Positions 33,904 to 45,640 of a stretch of DNA of 64,000 nucleotides are shown here, piece after piece. Under the pieces are notes generated by a model, which made no database searches, was not told where the DNA came from, and saw only the letters and a list, made by a program, of their open reading frames with translations. The position numbers and the translations under genes are program-made. How positions within the stretch are numbered: position 1 is the first letter of the stretch; each line of letters starts with the position of its first letter. Origin of the DNA: Limonium bicolor (Eukaryota; Streptophyta; Magnoliopsida; Caryophyllales; Plumbaginaceae). Location of the stretch: the NCBI GenBank assembly GCA_023374045.1, contig CM041778.1, forward strand, positions 292,183,533 through 292,247,532, read 5' to 3'.

Positions 33904-34141
33904 CTCCCTCCGTCCTGAATTGACCGTCATGTTTACTATTTGGACATGTTGTTTGACTTCAATTTTTAACATATAAGATAATTTAATTTTGAAAATTGAT
34001 GTTTTGCATATGATTCCTCACATGATAAACTATATATTACAAAATTTAGTTTTATAAAATTATTTTATTTTATATGCTTAATATTGAAATAAAAAAACGT
34101 GTCATAAAGCAAACAGGACGGTCAATTCAGGATGGAGGGGG
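33904..34141. mobile_element. Stowaway-type MITE, 238 bp
   Basis: The ends CTCCCTCCGTCCTGAATTGA and GTCAATTCAGGATGGAGGGG are inverted and flanked by TA (33902-33903 and 34142-34143). It lies upstream of the CER2-like gene. No ORF. Confidence 0.92.
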
Positions 34142-35188
34142 TAAGATTTTAAATTCATTCAAACTGATAACCCAACAATTAAAGTCAAATTTATTCACCG
34201 CCGACAAAAAAGAGTACTACTGTACAACTAAATTGCTTTACACATCTGTCCACATATACTACTACTGAACCTGGCGAGCTATTCCATACCTCTCACATAG
34301 AAGGCGGTTCGACACTCCACCTTGTAATTAGGATTGTAGTTTAAAAAGAGAGAGAGAGAGTACAAGACTAGACTACTGTGACATCTCTCAATCCACATGT
34401 ACTAGGCTACTAGCCTTTATGGGCATCCGTTTTTCACAGCTTTTGATATCTACTCTTTTCCTTACCAATGTAAGTGTCATTTTTGTTAAGTATCGCTTAT
34501 ATAAATTTAGTATAAAACACATTATAAAAAAAAAGTTTCATAAACACCACTTTATATATAATTTCATGTAAAATTGTACAAGTTAACTGCATTTAAAATA
34601 TTCACAATAAATATTAAAGATTTATTCACAATTCATTAATGACACATTTCAGTGTAGTGGATGTAGTGTAATTATTAGACTACGTTCAAAGGTGTGAAGA
34701 TTTATATTACACACATACAAATATTTATTTGGTACATATATATCCCTCCTACATATATGGGAATCTAAAGACATACTCTCTAGCATCGACTCTAGCATCT
34801 CGTTCCTTGTTTCTAGTGTCTCGAGTCGAGTGTATCCATGATTTCATCCATAGCCGTCTTTGGCGCCGTTCGATTCCCACGATAACAAGATTAATCTACT
34901 TTATAATGGTCTAGGATTGGTTAACCATATGAGCATTTATGTTAACGCAGGAAATGCTGCGTTTGAACTCCCGATACCGAACGCCCCCTTTATTGGCAAA
35001 CTTCACAGCCTCCCTCTCCTCTCCATCAACACTAGAGTCCGTTCGATTACCATGATAAAACTTAAAGCTATTTTTTTTGTTTAAAAAAGTGACATGTGTC
35101 AGGTTCATATTAGACAAGAAGATAACTCAGTACACATGTCAAATCTTGATAAGTTAACTATAGTCACATTATTTTAAACGCATATATA
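34142..35188. other. Non-coding DNA with fragments of small elements
   Basis: No gene. A short GA run lies near 34348. CGCCGTTCGATTCCCACG near 34862 and CGATACCGAACGCCCCC near 34975 could be inverted ends of a small MITE, and similar ends recur at about 35037 and 35432. Target duplications could not be confirmed. Confidence 0.4.
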
Positions 35189-35406
35189 GGGGTTGTTCTA
35201 CGGTGAGCTTAATATTTGGGATAAAGCTTCAAATATAAGTTTTTTGTTAAAGTTGAGTGTAGTTAACTAATAGTGGTTTGCCATGTGTACTATAGTCAAC
35301 TTTTTGTGGGGTATGGGTATAGAAATATCCAATCAAAGCATGACATGTGTCTCATACTTTTTGAAAAAATAGATTAATGTGCTAAAGCTAATGACAGAAC
35401 AACCCC
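35189..35406. mobile_element. Small MITE, 218 bp, family uncertain
   Basis: Ends GGGGTTGTTCT and AGAACAACCCC form an exact 11-bp terminal inverted repeat; further inward GAGCTTAATATTTGGG is AT-rich without coding. It is flanked by ATA on each side (35186-35188 and 35407-35409), a possible 3-bp target duplication. Confidence 0.7.
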
Positions 35407-35874
35407 ATAGCTGTGTTTGCAAGTCACAGTCGAACGCCCCCTATCACTAAAAGCACCAACTTTAACACTGAAACCCAGCGGACCTACATTTAGCGGACCT
35501 ACATTTAATGAAGAATCCTTCTCCCTCTTTTGCAACTGAGTTAGCATTAACTATTTAGCTCACCCGTAGTGTTACTTTATCTATTTTTTATTGTGGCTAC
35601 AATGAATACTTTCTCTCTCATGGTTCTTCCCCTCTTTCCCTCTCAATCTTTGGGTTCATTGTCTCTCTCCGTTTTTCACTCTGATCGGTGCAAAATTGGT
35701 TGGTTCTACATCAAACTTTTCTTTGATTTATCGTTGACTGCTTGCACTTGTCGGTGGAGTAGTGTTTTTGTAACACCCTGGATTTTGCCTTAAAATAAAG
35801 AGTGCATCGATACGGATCTAACATCGCAAATGGATTTGAAAACAGACTTCAAACGAACCTTAAAACTGCAAAAG

Positions 35875-36330
35875 AAACTTTGTCCGAACTTGTGTCCGGA
35901 CGTTGATGTTCGGACACAAGCCGAGAAGAAAACGTACTAAGAAATCCCGAGTGTCCGAGCTTGTGTCCGGACATTGATGTTCGGACACAAGTCGAGAGTT
36001 TGAAAATAGAAAGAGAAAGCGTCCGACTTGTGTCCGGACATTGATGTTCGGACACAAGTAGAGAGTTAAACATATAGACGTCCGAACATGTGTCCGAACA
36101 TGTAAGTTGGACACAAGTTCTGATAAAATTCAAGTACGTGGTCCGAACATTGGTCCGAACATGTAAGCTCGGACCAATGCCGAGACTTACAGTTCAGACC
36201 CGTCCTCGCATGCTGCCCGAACATGTAAGTTCGGACAGATGTTCAGACACACTCAAATTCTGAAAAATAAAACACTCTCGGGGCTTGTCCGAACATGGAT
36301 GTCCGGACGGACGTTCGGATAGGTCCAAAG
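35875..36330. repeat. Array of GTCCGGAC/TTCGGACA hairpin units
   Basis: About six units of 60-95 bp each contain CTTGTGTCCGGAC, a short loop (ATTGATG or similar) and TTCGGACACAAG. Each unit is itself an inverted repeat. Later units are weaker, with variants such as ATGTAAGTTCGGACAG. Confidence 0.85.
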
Positions 36331-36654
36331 TTGCGAAAATCAAAACGAAAACATAGTTAGAAAAAAGTACAGAATGGCCACAAAACTGATGTCAATAGAT
36401 AGTGAATGTTTTTATAAGCTTATATAGCAAAAGTTACCATAGCAACACAGCGGAAACAACTTTGAAATCAACACATGATCATCTTAAACTGAATTGCGAT
36501 TTGTTGTATTCTGTGGATGATTTACTCCCCTGTTTTGCTGTTGTTTGAGTTCTCAAACCCCCATGGTTTCTATTGTATCTGATTTGGTTTGATTGTGTGG
36601 ATTTCGGTGTTGAACTATGACTTGTCTGTAAATTTTTGTCTCTAGTTTTGACAC

Positions 36655-37070
36655 GTCCGGACTTCTGTCCCGATGCCTTCTGTTTTTCACGGTTTTGAAT
36701 GTGTTCGGACTTCTGTCCGGACTTGTATGTCTGGACGAGGTGCGAGGACAGTTCTGGGTTTCAAGTCTCAGCATGTGTACGGATTTGCAAGCCCGGACAA
36801 GTTCAGACACACCCTGATTTCTTCTGTTTTAACTCTCGGCATGTGTCCGAACTTCCAAGCCCAGACACATGTCCAGACTTCCAATCCCGGACACATGTCC
36901 GGACTTCCAAGCCCAGACACATGTCCAGACTTCCAATCCCGGACACATGTCCGGACTTCCAAGCCCGGACACATGCCCGGACTTCCAAGCCCGGACACAT
37001 GTCTGGACTTCTCTGTTCTAAGTCTCGGCATGTGTCCGGACTTGTAAGCCCGAACGCATGTCCAGAAAAC
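36655..37070. repeat. Second GTCCGGAC array, about 28-bp units
   Basis: Units read ACATGTCCGGACTTCCAAGC followed by CCGGACAC, with variants CCAGAC and TCCCGG. At least eight near-tandem copies lie between 36840 and 37015. It shares the GTCCGGACTT core with the array at 35875-36330 but has shorter spacing. Confidence 0.85.
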
Positions 37071-39639
37071 CGTTTGATTCGCCTAATATGTTCATTTGAG
37101 CTCCGTTTTGACTTCTATTTGTGGGGTTGTTATCCCCTAAGTTTGAATAAGTGTATTACACACGTTATAGGGCAGTTTGTGCACTTTTGTTCAGAAAAGA
37201 TTGAACTTCTGTTTTGGGACCTAGTCACTTTGCTTCTGAGTCGTGGATGGCCAGGTTGGGTTATCCCGTAGCATGCTACGTAGACATCATTCTGTTATGT
37301 GCACGGGTACTTCTCCGTTTCTGTTATGGGATCGACCGGCCCATTGGTCTTCGGACCATTTTTGTGTTGTCGAGGGATCTTTCAATCCATGGGTCTCCGA
37401 CCCTTTCTGTATATGTGTGTGCTTAGGGCTAGTGTCCCACTCTGTTTTGTGATCTCTCTGGCTTGAGTTCTGATTTATGCACTGACTTGTTTCTGTTTTG
37501 TTTTGAGCATGACTTGTTTCACTCATCTTCTCTGTTTATGAGGTTTAGTTATGCTTAAGCTTCTGTTTTCGTATCTGTGGAGGGTGATTTTTCGGTATGA
37601 GGGGGGTCTATGCAAATATGGTCTGACTGAAAAGTCAAGTTCCTAGAAATATGCCATTCTGTGGAGGGTGAACACCCGTTATTCTGGCATCCCTCAAATA
37701 CCTACTACATCGTCCGTCTTTCCCAGAAAGCATAAAGGGGAGTGCAAGTGTGCACTACACCCGCTCTCAATGGGCTCCACGCGGACTTATGCCTCTATAA
37801 GGCGGATTTGACTAGAGTCGCCACCTAGTTTGTCCTAAGGAACTAGGAAGGAAAGATGAGGGTTCTAAGAACAGTTAATTGACTCTGAGATTGTTGCCTA
37901 TGGATAGGAGTTATCTTGTCAGATCAGAGATTCTATTATGGGTTCGCACTGGGTTACACCCCTTAGAAGTGGCAACGACCACGACTTCGGATTGGTGCCC
38001 GAGGAAACCTCGGTCTCCAATTGTCGGGATTGCCTTCTTTCAAAACCTTATTAGAGAGATTCAGTTAAAGCCGAAGGATAGGATTAGGACGGGAAGAGAA
38101 GAGTGGATGAGGCGAGCTTTTTTGTCAAGCTAGCGCCAAGAAGAGGAATTAGTGATGTCGGATGAGTATAGAATGAAGAATTGGGAAAAGTCCGAGGTGG
38201 AATGAATAGACAAGACTTGAAGTCTGATGGTTTGAGTTTGGGAGCCGAAGAAGGTTTAAATGATTTAAGAGGTATGAAGAATACCTTAGAGGGGGGAAAA
38301 AAGTTTTTTGGTTGGAATGGGGTCGCACCCTAGATGGGTTGCCTACGTACTCAACTCCCCGTTGAGATCAGACCTTACGTAGTTCATATGTTTGGGTTTT
38401 GGGAGTTTTGATGTTTGTGGAGCTTGAGGATATTTATAGTGTTTGAGATTTAGAAGGATTCGAAGTTTCAAGAAGTTACGGGTTTTAGGAGGTTAGAATC
38501 TGTGAGACGCCCAGGTCTGTGAGACATTGAAATCTCAAAATGATTGAGTCTGTGAGACGCTCGGGTCTGTGAGACATTCAAGTTCGTGAGATGTTCGAGT
38601 CTATGAGACGCTCGGGTCTGTGAGACTTTAGAAGTTTGAATGAAGTTGGAATTTGTAAGAGGATTTGAGTTTAAGGTGAGTTGAAGTTGAATGATGATCT
38701 GGGTATGAAGTGATTTGGAGTTTTGAAGATGATTTGAGTGTGTGAGGCAATTGGTATTTGAATAGGGATCCCGAGTTTTTTAAATTTGAGGTTTGAAAGC
38801 GATTGAGGAAAATCATTTTATTGTAAAAGGGCGGATAATCCCGAGGGATTACCCTATGTACCCCCCTCGAGCACGACACTTAATGAATGGTAAGTGTCGA
38901 GACTCGAAAGATGGGGCAATGAATTTATGTCGAAAATAGGATTTAGAGAGAAACACCAAGAATGAGATGTTCTCGGTCAAACCCTAATAACGTCTCTAAC
39001 TCCCGGGTTTTAAAACGTTGAAAACCGAGAACATTGAAATCGAGCGGAAGGGAGTTAGACGATTCTAAAATCCCGGCTGCAACTAGGAAGGTCGTTACTT
39101 CCCTAGCACCCCGCCTTGTAAAAATCTAGGCTGCAATTAGGGGTTTGTCACCCTAATGCCCCGCCTAAAGAGATCCAGACTGCGACAAGGGAGATTATGA
39201 TCCCAGTGCCCCGCCTCGGATTTTTATTTTGGAAGGGAGACAAGTGATGTCTAACCAGGAAGGAAACGTTTTGAAGGGGTTAGACATTTCTTGTTCCCCG
39301 AAAACATTTATTTGGATTTGAAAACTAAGTTATAAAAACTTTGAAAGTTGTTCGAAATTCTCGATGAAGAAACACTGATTTTGAGAAATGTTTTTAGGAG
39401 AAAACTTTCTGTATATGTGAGAAGAACTTTCTGTATTTGAGAAAAGTTTTATGATGTGAGAAGTTTTTCCTTTAAAATTCCACAAAATGGTTTCTTTTGA
39501 AAACTTGATGAAGTTTGAATAAAATGATTGTTTGAAATTCGAGAAAGGAGATTTTTGGATTTTGGAGTTCAAACGGGATTTACAAGATGAGTTTGAATTT
39601 GATTAATTGAATCTGGCCTTGGAATTGAATCAGTTTGGT

Positions 39640-40115
39640 CAAACTCGGATGGTCAAGGTCGGATGGTCAAAGCTTGGTCAAAGTCGGATGGTCAAAGCTT
39701 GGTCAAAGTCGGATGGTCAAAGTCAAGTGGTCAAAGCTTGGTCAAAGTTAGATGGTCAAAGCTTGGTCAAAATTGGATGGTCAATGCTTGGTCAAAGTTG
39801 GATGGTCAAAGCTTGGTCAAAGTTGGATGGTCAAAGCTTGGTCAAAGTTGAATGGTCAATGCTTGGTCAAAGTTGGATGGTCAAAGATTGGTCAAAGTTG
39901 GATGGTCAAAGCTTGGTCAAAGTTGAATGGTCAAAGCTTGGTCAAAGTCGGATGGTCAAGGTCGGATGGTCAAATCTTGGTCAAAATCGGATGGTCAAGG
40001 TCGGATGGTCAAATCTTGGTCAAAGTCAAATGGTCAAGGTCGGATGGTCAAAGCTTGGTCAAAGTTAGATGGTCAAAGCTTGGTCAAAGTCGGATGGTCA
40101 AAGCTTGGTCAACTC
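39640..40115. repeat. Minisatellite of GGATGGTCAAAGCTTGGTCAAAGT units
   Basis: About 19 copies of a 24-27-bp unit, GATGGTCAAAGCTTGGTC plus AAAGTTG, with a few AAGGTCGG variants. The other LTR has a shorter, more degenerate relative at 53640-53810 based on GGGTCAAAGTTGG. Open frames here (SKLGQSRMVKA-type) are by-products of the repeat. Confidence 0.95.
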
Positions 40116-43100
40116 TTAGACTTTTGGGTTGATTTTTGAGACAAGGGCCGAATTCGAATTGGGCTTAGGCTTTGTTTGGGCTTTGGCCTTGAAATGGGCT
40201 TGGGCCTTGAAATGGGATTTATTAATTGTGGGCTGAAGTAGGTTTTGAATTGGGCCTCAGAGTGGCCTTCTGATTTGGGCTGAAGTAGGATTTGAATTGG
40301 GTCTTGGAATTGAATTGGGCCCGTTCTGGGCTTTGTTGGAAATTGGGTTGAAATTTGGACCATATCTAGAGTTGGGCCGAAAAAGGGCCTTGCTTGAAGT
40401 TGGGCCGAAATTGAGCCTTCTTTGGATTGGCTGAAGTGACCCCTTTTTTATGTGGGCTTTATTTGTGATTGGGCTGAAAAAATGTTGTTGGGCTGATTTG
40501 TGAGATATTAACAAGTGAGAGGAATTGATTTATTGGTTTGTTTATTAACTCCTGATTAGGGACGTGTCGAAGGCAAAGGAGGATTCCACCCACATAAAAC
40601 GGATGAGAGATCCGCTAGGCATGGGGTGGTTTCGCATCCTAAGCCCTCCTAAAATAGCCTTAAGGGCTTGTTTTTTGAAGTTTTGTTCTTATACATATAA
40701 AGATGGTTTGAGTGTTTTCTGAAGTTATAGGAGATTATTGCCCCACGAAACGAATGAGAGACCCGTTAGGTGTGGAGCGATAATGCATCCAAAACTCTTC
40801 TGTCAGTGTAAAAGGTCCTAAGGGTGATAACTAAGGCTTAATAAAGCATCGATCAACAATTAGAGCGAAAGTGATAAAAACATACAAAGGTAAGAAAGTA
40901 AAAACAGATGACAAATATAAATGGAAATAACAGTGAGCTGAAAGTTATCAATACATGTGAAATAGCCAATTATAGTTAAAACCAAAGATACAAAGGCTGA
41001 CCAAAAGGGTGTTCAACCCATAAAAGCTTTACCAATGCCCACTGTTCACCAGCCAAGTTTGCACACGAAGTCTGGTTGAGATCCAACAGAATCAATGCAT
41101 GTGGGCGGACCAGTGTCAAGAGTCAGGCAAAATTTCCAAACCCGACAGAACATCAACTACGAATGGCGAATCCAAACCCAAGGGTCCATGAGCTCAGCAA
41201 ATGTGTAAGGCTCACGACACCCTCAGGCCCAAACAAGAGCAAGTTTCGGTTCACAATCTAACCGAATGCATACGTATCTCTATTAGGACATGAAACCAGT
41301 TATGAGAGAGTCAATTGTCCACAAATACATCAGCCAAGCAACAAAAAATAATCAACAACAACCTCTTAGTAAACGACCATCAGAATCGAAAGAAACAACA
41401 AGGGTCTGGCCTGAATTATGCAAACAACGCGTGAACCAGAGAAACAATTCCCAACTTAACATCAGTGTGTACTAAAAGCAACATCAATCTCAGTGTGGAT
41501 GGCTTGCGTAATCCAAAGTTTATCAAGCTCGACTTCAATTCGAATGAATCAACCAACACAGTCAAAACCCAGATTCACGCGAGATAGTCAAACGGGACTA
41601 TATATTCTCTTTTACTACGATTAAACCGACAAGAAAACCAACGGTAAACCACTATAGTCAAATGTTTAGGATTTGCGAAAGTGGCTCGAACACACATCAC
41701 AGAGCCTTAAACCTGCATCATCCACCATTATGTAAACTCAGCAAGTCCAGCGGACGAATAGAATCGACAATAGAATAGAGCAGATTACAACCAACAGGTG
41801 TATACATCGAATCAGAAGCAGAATTGAAGGTTTCTTAGACAGCTCAAGTATAATCACAAACTGAATTGAGAAAAGTTACCCTTAACCAGTACGATTCACA
41901 GGCCTTTTTAGGTCTTTTTATGTCCCTGAACACGGCAAGGTGACGGCGAGGAGCAGACCCACCGTAAAGGGACGTCGATTTCGACTTCTCTCAATCACGA
42001 GTGTGGATGGGTGTTCGAGAATAGAAATCTCGAATCAAAGCAGACTTTCTTGGGAAATCACAAGGGCAAACCAGCACTGGTGTCGGAGTTATTTCGGGCG
42101 AAGCCGTGGCATTGAACCGTTTCCGCCTCGGTTTCACTCAGCCTGTCGATGAAGGATGAACGGTGAGGGAGAACAGAGGCCGGGATCAGTCGCAAGTTCG
42201 TCTCAGTGGAAGAGTTTTAGAACTAGGGGATGAGTGATGGCAGTGATATGTCGAGAGAGAGGGGAGATTGTACGGGGCTGTGGTTTTCAATTTTTTTTGA
42301 TGAATTACGGAGAGGATTTTTGTTCTTCGTGGTTTGAATTTTGTTACGGTTGTGGAGCGAACTGGGAAAGAAGAATGGCGATCCGGGACGGTTGGTGATG
42401 GTGATCGGAAGAAGATGAAAACTCGACTGGGTTTAAGCAGAAAGGAAGATGGGGGTGCTGGTTTTGTGCTCCTTGTTCACCGAGGAGATAATGAAGATGG
42501 TGCAGAGCTCGTATGCTCCTTGCTTCGCCGGTACGGAGAATGGAGACAGCTCAGAGTCCTTTCCTTGTTGTATGGAGAGGATGAAGACGGCTTAGGGCCT
42601 AGATGCTCCTCGCTCGACATAGAGAATGAAGAAGGCCGGGGAGCACATATGCTCTGGAAGAAGATCGATCAAAACCAGAGGAGTGTGGAGATGAAAGGGG
42701 GCAAAGCGTGTATGAATTCTCCAGTTGGGTGGCAAAATTTTGAAAGCGACGAGAATGGAGGACAGAGCACGATGTCCCTTGCTCGCAAGTCGGTTTGCAA
42801 AATTACCGAAGAAAATGAAGAGGATGAGAAGGGGAAACGGTTGACGTAGAAGAAGAAGAAGAAGAAATATTGATGTAGAAGAAGATGTTGGCGGCCATTG
42901 TCGATCGAAGGAGAAAACCGATGGAGGAGTCGAATGAAGTCAGGGTTCACCAGAGAATGAATGAGAGAATCCCCATCGCTCCGGTGGCTACTGTGCCCCT
43001 TTATAATGATATATTAGGGTTTTTTCTTATTTGGACTAGACAACAAGCAAAACGGGCCAAACTAGAAAGCTATGGGCCTTACTAAAGACATGAATATGAA

Positions 43101-43163
43101 CAAGAGTCCGGTCCAATACTAGCAGCCAAAGTCAATTCAGGTCTTATAAAAAAAAGGCTCCTT

Positions 43164-43236
43164 TGCTCTTCCCAGGGTTCGAACCCTGGGCGCTTGCCCA
43201 CCCAAGGAGTACACTACCCAGTCACACTAAGACAGA
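43164..43236 (-). other. tRNA-like segment in the 3' LTR
   Basis: On the minus strand an A-box-like TAGTGTGACTGGG is followed by a perfect B box, GGTTCGAACCC, inside the hairpin CCCAGGG-TTCGAA-CCCTGGG, ending AGAGCA. The length of 73 nt fits a tRNA. The acceptor stem pairs at only about half its positions. It occupies the same place as the segment at 57132-57205 in the other LTR. Confidence 0.55.
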
Positions 43237-43552
43237 ACTCGGTATACCAATGTCGAAAGTAAAACTAGAGTTCTACAGCAATTGTTTGGAAATTCATTTT
43301 CGGAAAAATCGTGTTTTTACGAAATGCTTAAAAAGATTATAAAACAATAGTTTTGTTTTGGCACGCACGCTAATACGTTTTGAAAAAGAAAGGCGACGAC
43401 CCTCTTATTGTGTTTCTTATTATGGAATTTGCTTTATGGGGTGATAATTTTTGGTGTCTACAGATGGCTCCCCTTGATTCAATTTTGCAAGCCCTTGCAG
43501 AATTGGATCAAGGTTGACGGGGCGCCAAAAATTCTCACTGCGGTTTATGATG

Positions 43553-43870
43553 TGTTCTTATAGGTGCGGGTGCACGAGGACTTATGACGAGCCTCAACTA
43601 GACCTCTTGACATCTAGCTATAGGACTTATGACGAGCCTATAATGCAATTGAAAGTACGAGGACTTATGACGAGCCTATGATACTAACAATTAGATTGCT
43701 TGGGGGGCACGAGGACTTATGACGAGCCTCAACTAGACCTCTTGACATCTAGCTATAGGACTTATGACTAGCCTATAATGCAATTGAAAGTACGAGGACT
43801 TATGACGAGCCTCAACTAGACCTCTTGACATCTAGCTATAGGACTTATGACGAGCCTATAATACTTTAAT
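43553..43870. repeat. Tandem repeats of GGACTTATGACGAGCCT
   Basis: Seven to eight copies of GGACTTATGACGAGCCT or close variants, alternating with CAACTAGACCTCTTGACATC and ATAATGCAATTGAAAGTACG spacers. It abuts the CTAGTAGCG array. Confidence 0.9.
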
Positions 43871-45640
43871 GGGGTACCGTACAAGTAGCGTAATAGCTGC
43901 CTAGCGGGTGGATGTGAAACGATCTTGCGCTAGTAGCGTAATAGCTGCCTAGCGAAGGAAAAACGGCGGGACCGCACTAGTAGCGTAATAGCTGCCTAGT
44001 GGGTTATGAAATGAACGATCTCGCACTAGTAGCGTAATAGCTGCCTAGTGGAGGAAAATGTGGGACCGTACTAGTAGTGTAATAGCTGCCTAGCAGGCGG
44101 ATGTGAAACGATCTTCGCGCTAGTAGCGTAATAGCTGCCTAGCGAAGGAAAAACGGCGGGACCGCACTAGTAGCGTAATAGCTGCCTAGTGGGTTATGAA
44201 ATGAACGATCTCGCACTAGTAGCGTAATAGCTGCCTAGTGGAGGAAAATGTGGGACCGTACTAGTAGCGTAATAGCTGCCTAGCAGGCGGATGTGAAACA
44301 ATCTCGCACTAGTAGCGTAATAGCTTGCCTAGTGGAGGAAAAGTGGTGGGACCGTACTAGTAGCGTAATAGCTGCCTAGCAGGTGGATGTGAAACGATTT
44401 CGCACTAGTAGCGTAATAGCTTACCTAGTGGAGGAAAAAGATTAGGACCGCACTAGTAGCGTAATAGCTGCCTAGCAGGCGGATATGAAACGATCTCGCA
44501 CTAGTAGCGCAATAGTTGCCTAGTGGAGGAAAATGTGGGACCGTACTAGTAGCGTAATAGCTGCCTAGCAGGCGGATATGAAACGATCTCACACTAGTAG
44601 CGTAATAGCTGCCTAGTGGAGGAAAATGTGGGACCGTACTAGTAGCGTAAGCTGCCTAGCAGGCGGATGTGAAACGATCTCGCACTAGTAGCGTAATAGC
44701 TGCCTAGCAGGCGGATGTGAAACAATCTCGCACTAGTAGCGTAATAGCTTGCCTAGTGGAGGAAAAGTGGTGGGACCGTACTAGTAGCGTAATAGCTGCC
44801 TAGCAGGTGGATGTGAAACGATTTCGCACTAGTAGCGTAATAGCTTGCCTAGTGGAGGAAATGTGGGACCGTACTAGTAGCGTAATAGCTGCCTAGTAGG
44901 CGGATGTGAAACGATCTTGCGCTAGTAGCGTAATAGCTGCCTAGAGGAAAATGGGGACCGCACTAGTAGCGTAATAGCTGCCTAGTGGGTATGAAATGAA
45001 CGATCTCGTACTAGTAGCGTAATAGCTGCCTAGTGGAGGAAAATGTGGGACCGTACTAGTAGCGTAATAGCTGCCTAGCAGGTGGATGTGAAACGATTCG
45101 CACTAGTAGCGTAATAGCTTGCCTAGTGGAGGAAAATGTGGGACCGTACTAGTAGCGTAATAGCTGCCTAGTAGGCGGATGTGAAACGATCTTGCGCTAG
45201 TAGCGTAATAGCTGCCTAGAGGAAAAACGGCGGGACCGCACTAGTAGCGTAATAGCTGCCTAGTGGGTATGAAATGAACGATCTCGCACTAGTAGCGTAA
45301 TAGCTGCCTAGTGGAGGAAAATGTGGGACCGTACTAGTAGCGTAATAGCTGTCTAGCAGGCGGATGTGAAACAATCTCGCACTAGTAGCGTAATAGCTTG
45401 CCTAGTGGAGGAAAAGTGGTGGACCGTACTAGTAGTGTAATAGCTGCCTAGCAGGTGGATGTGAAACGATTTCGCACTAGTAGCGTAATAGCTTGCCTAG
45501 TGGAGGAAAAGTGGGACCGTACTAGTAGCGTAATAGCTGCCTAGCAGGCGGATGTGAACGATCTTGCACTAGTAGCGTAATAGCTGCCTAGTGGAGGAAA
45601 AGACGAGACCGTAGCGTAAAGCTGCCTAGCGGGTTGTATG
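43870..45640. repeat. 1.8-kb array of CTAGTAGCGTAATAGCTGCCTAG units
   Basis: More than 30 copies of the core CTAGTAGCGTAATAGCTGCC (then TAG) occur at roughly 45-60-bp spacing. Two spacer types mostly alternate: CAGGCGGATGTGAAACGATC and TGGAGGAAAATGTGGGACCG. The core is a near-palindrome (CTAG-AGC / GCT-CTAG) around GTAATA. Units are highly similar, so the array was homogenised recently. Confidence 0.97.

Larger units (their letters stand above)
35765..37575 (+). mobile_element. LTR-like region starting TGTAACACCCTGG
   Basis: TGTAACACCCTGGATTTTGC at about 35768 has the form of a plant Gypsy LTR start. The region carries two hairpin-rich arrays (described separately) and has no recognisable protein. 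It is cut by the giant LTR element at 37576, so no matching end or duplication can be seen. Confidence 0.4.
37576..43462 (-). repeat. 3' LTR of the giant element, 5.9 kb
   Basis: It holds a hairpin at 38343-38382, a GGTCAAAG minisatellite (39640-40115), a GGGCTT-rich stretch (40150-40500) and a tRNA-like segment (43164-43236). Open frames such as 42334-42849 have no recognised motif and no equivalent intact frame in the other LTR, so I do not call them genes. Confidence 0.8.

Noticed and set aside
39607..40139. Open frames of repeated SKLGQSRMVKA-type peptides
   Set aside because: By-product of a 24-27-bp tandem repeat; open in several frames at once and absent from the other LTR.
42334..42849. 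171-codon plus-strand frame in the giant LTR
   Set aside because: No recognisable motif, on the strand opposite to the element, and no intact counterpart in the other LTR.
43870..45640. CRISPR-like repeat-spacer pattern
   Set aside because: The spacers are only two recurring types and are themselves repeated, as in a higher-order satellite.
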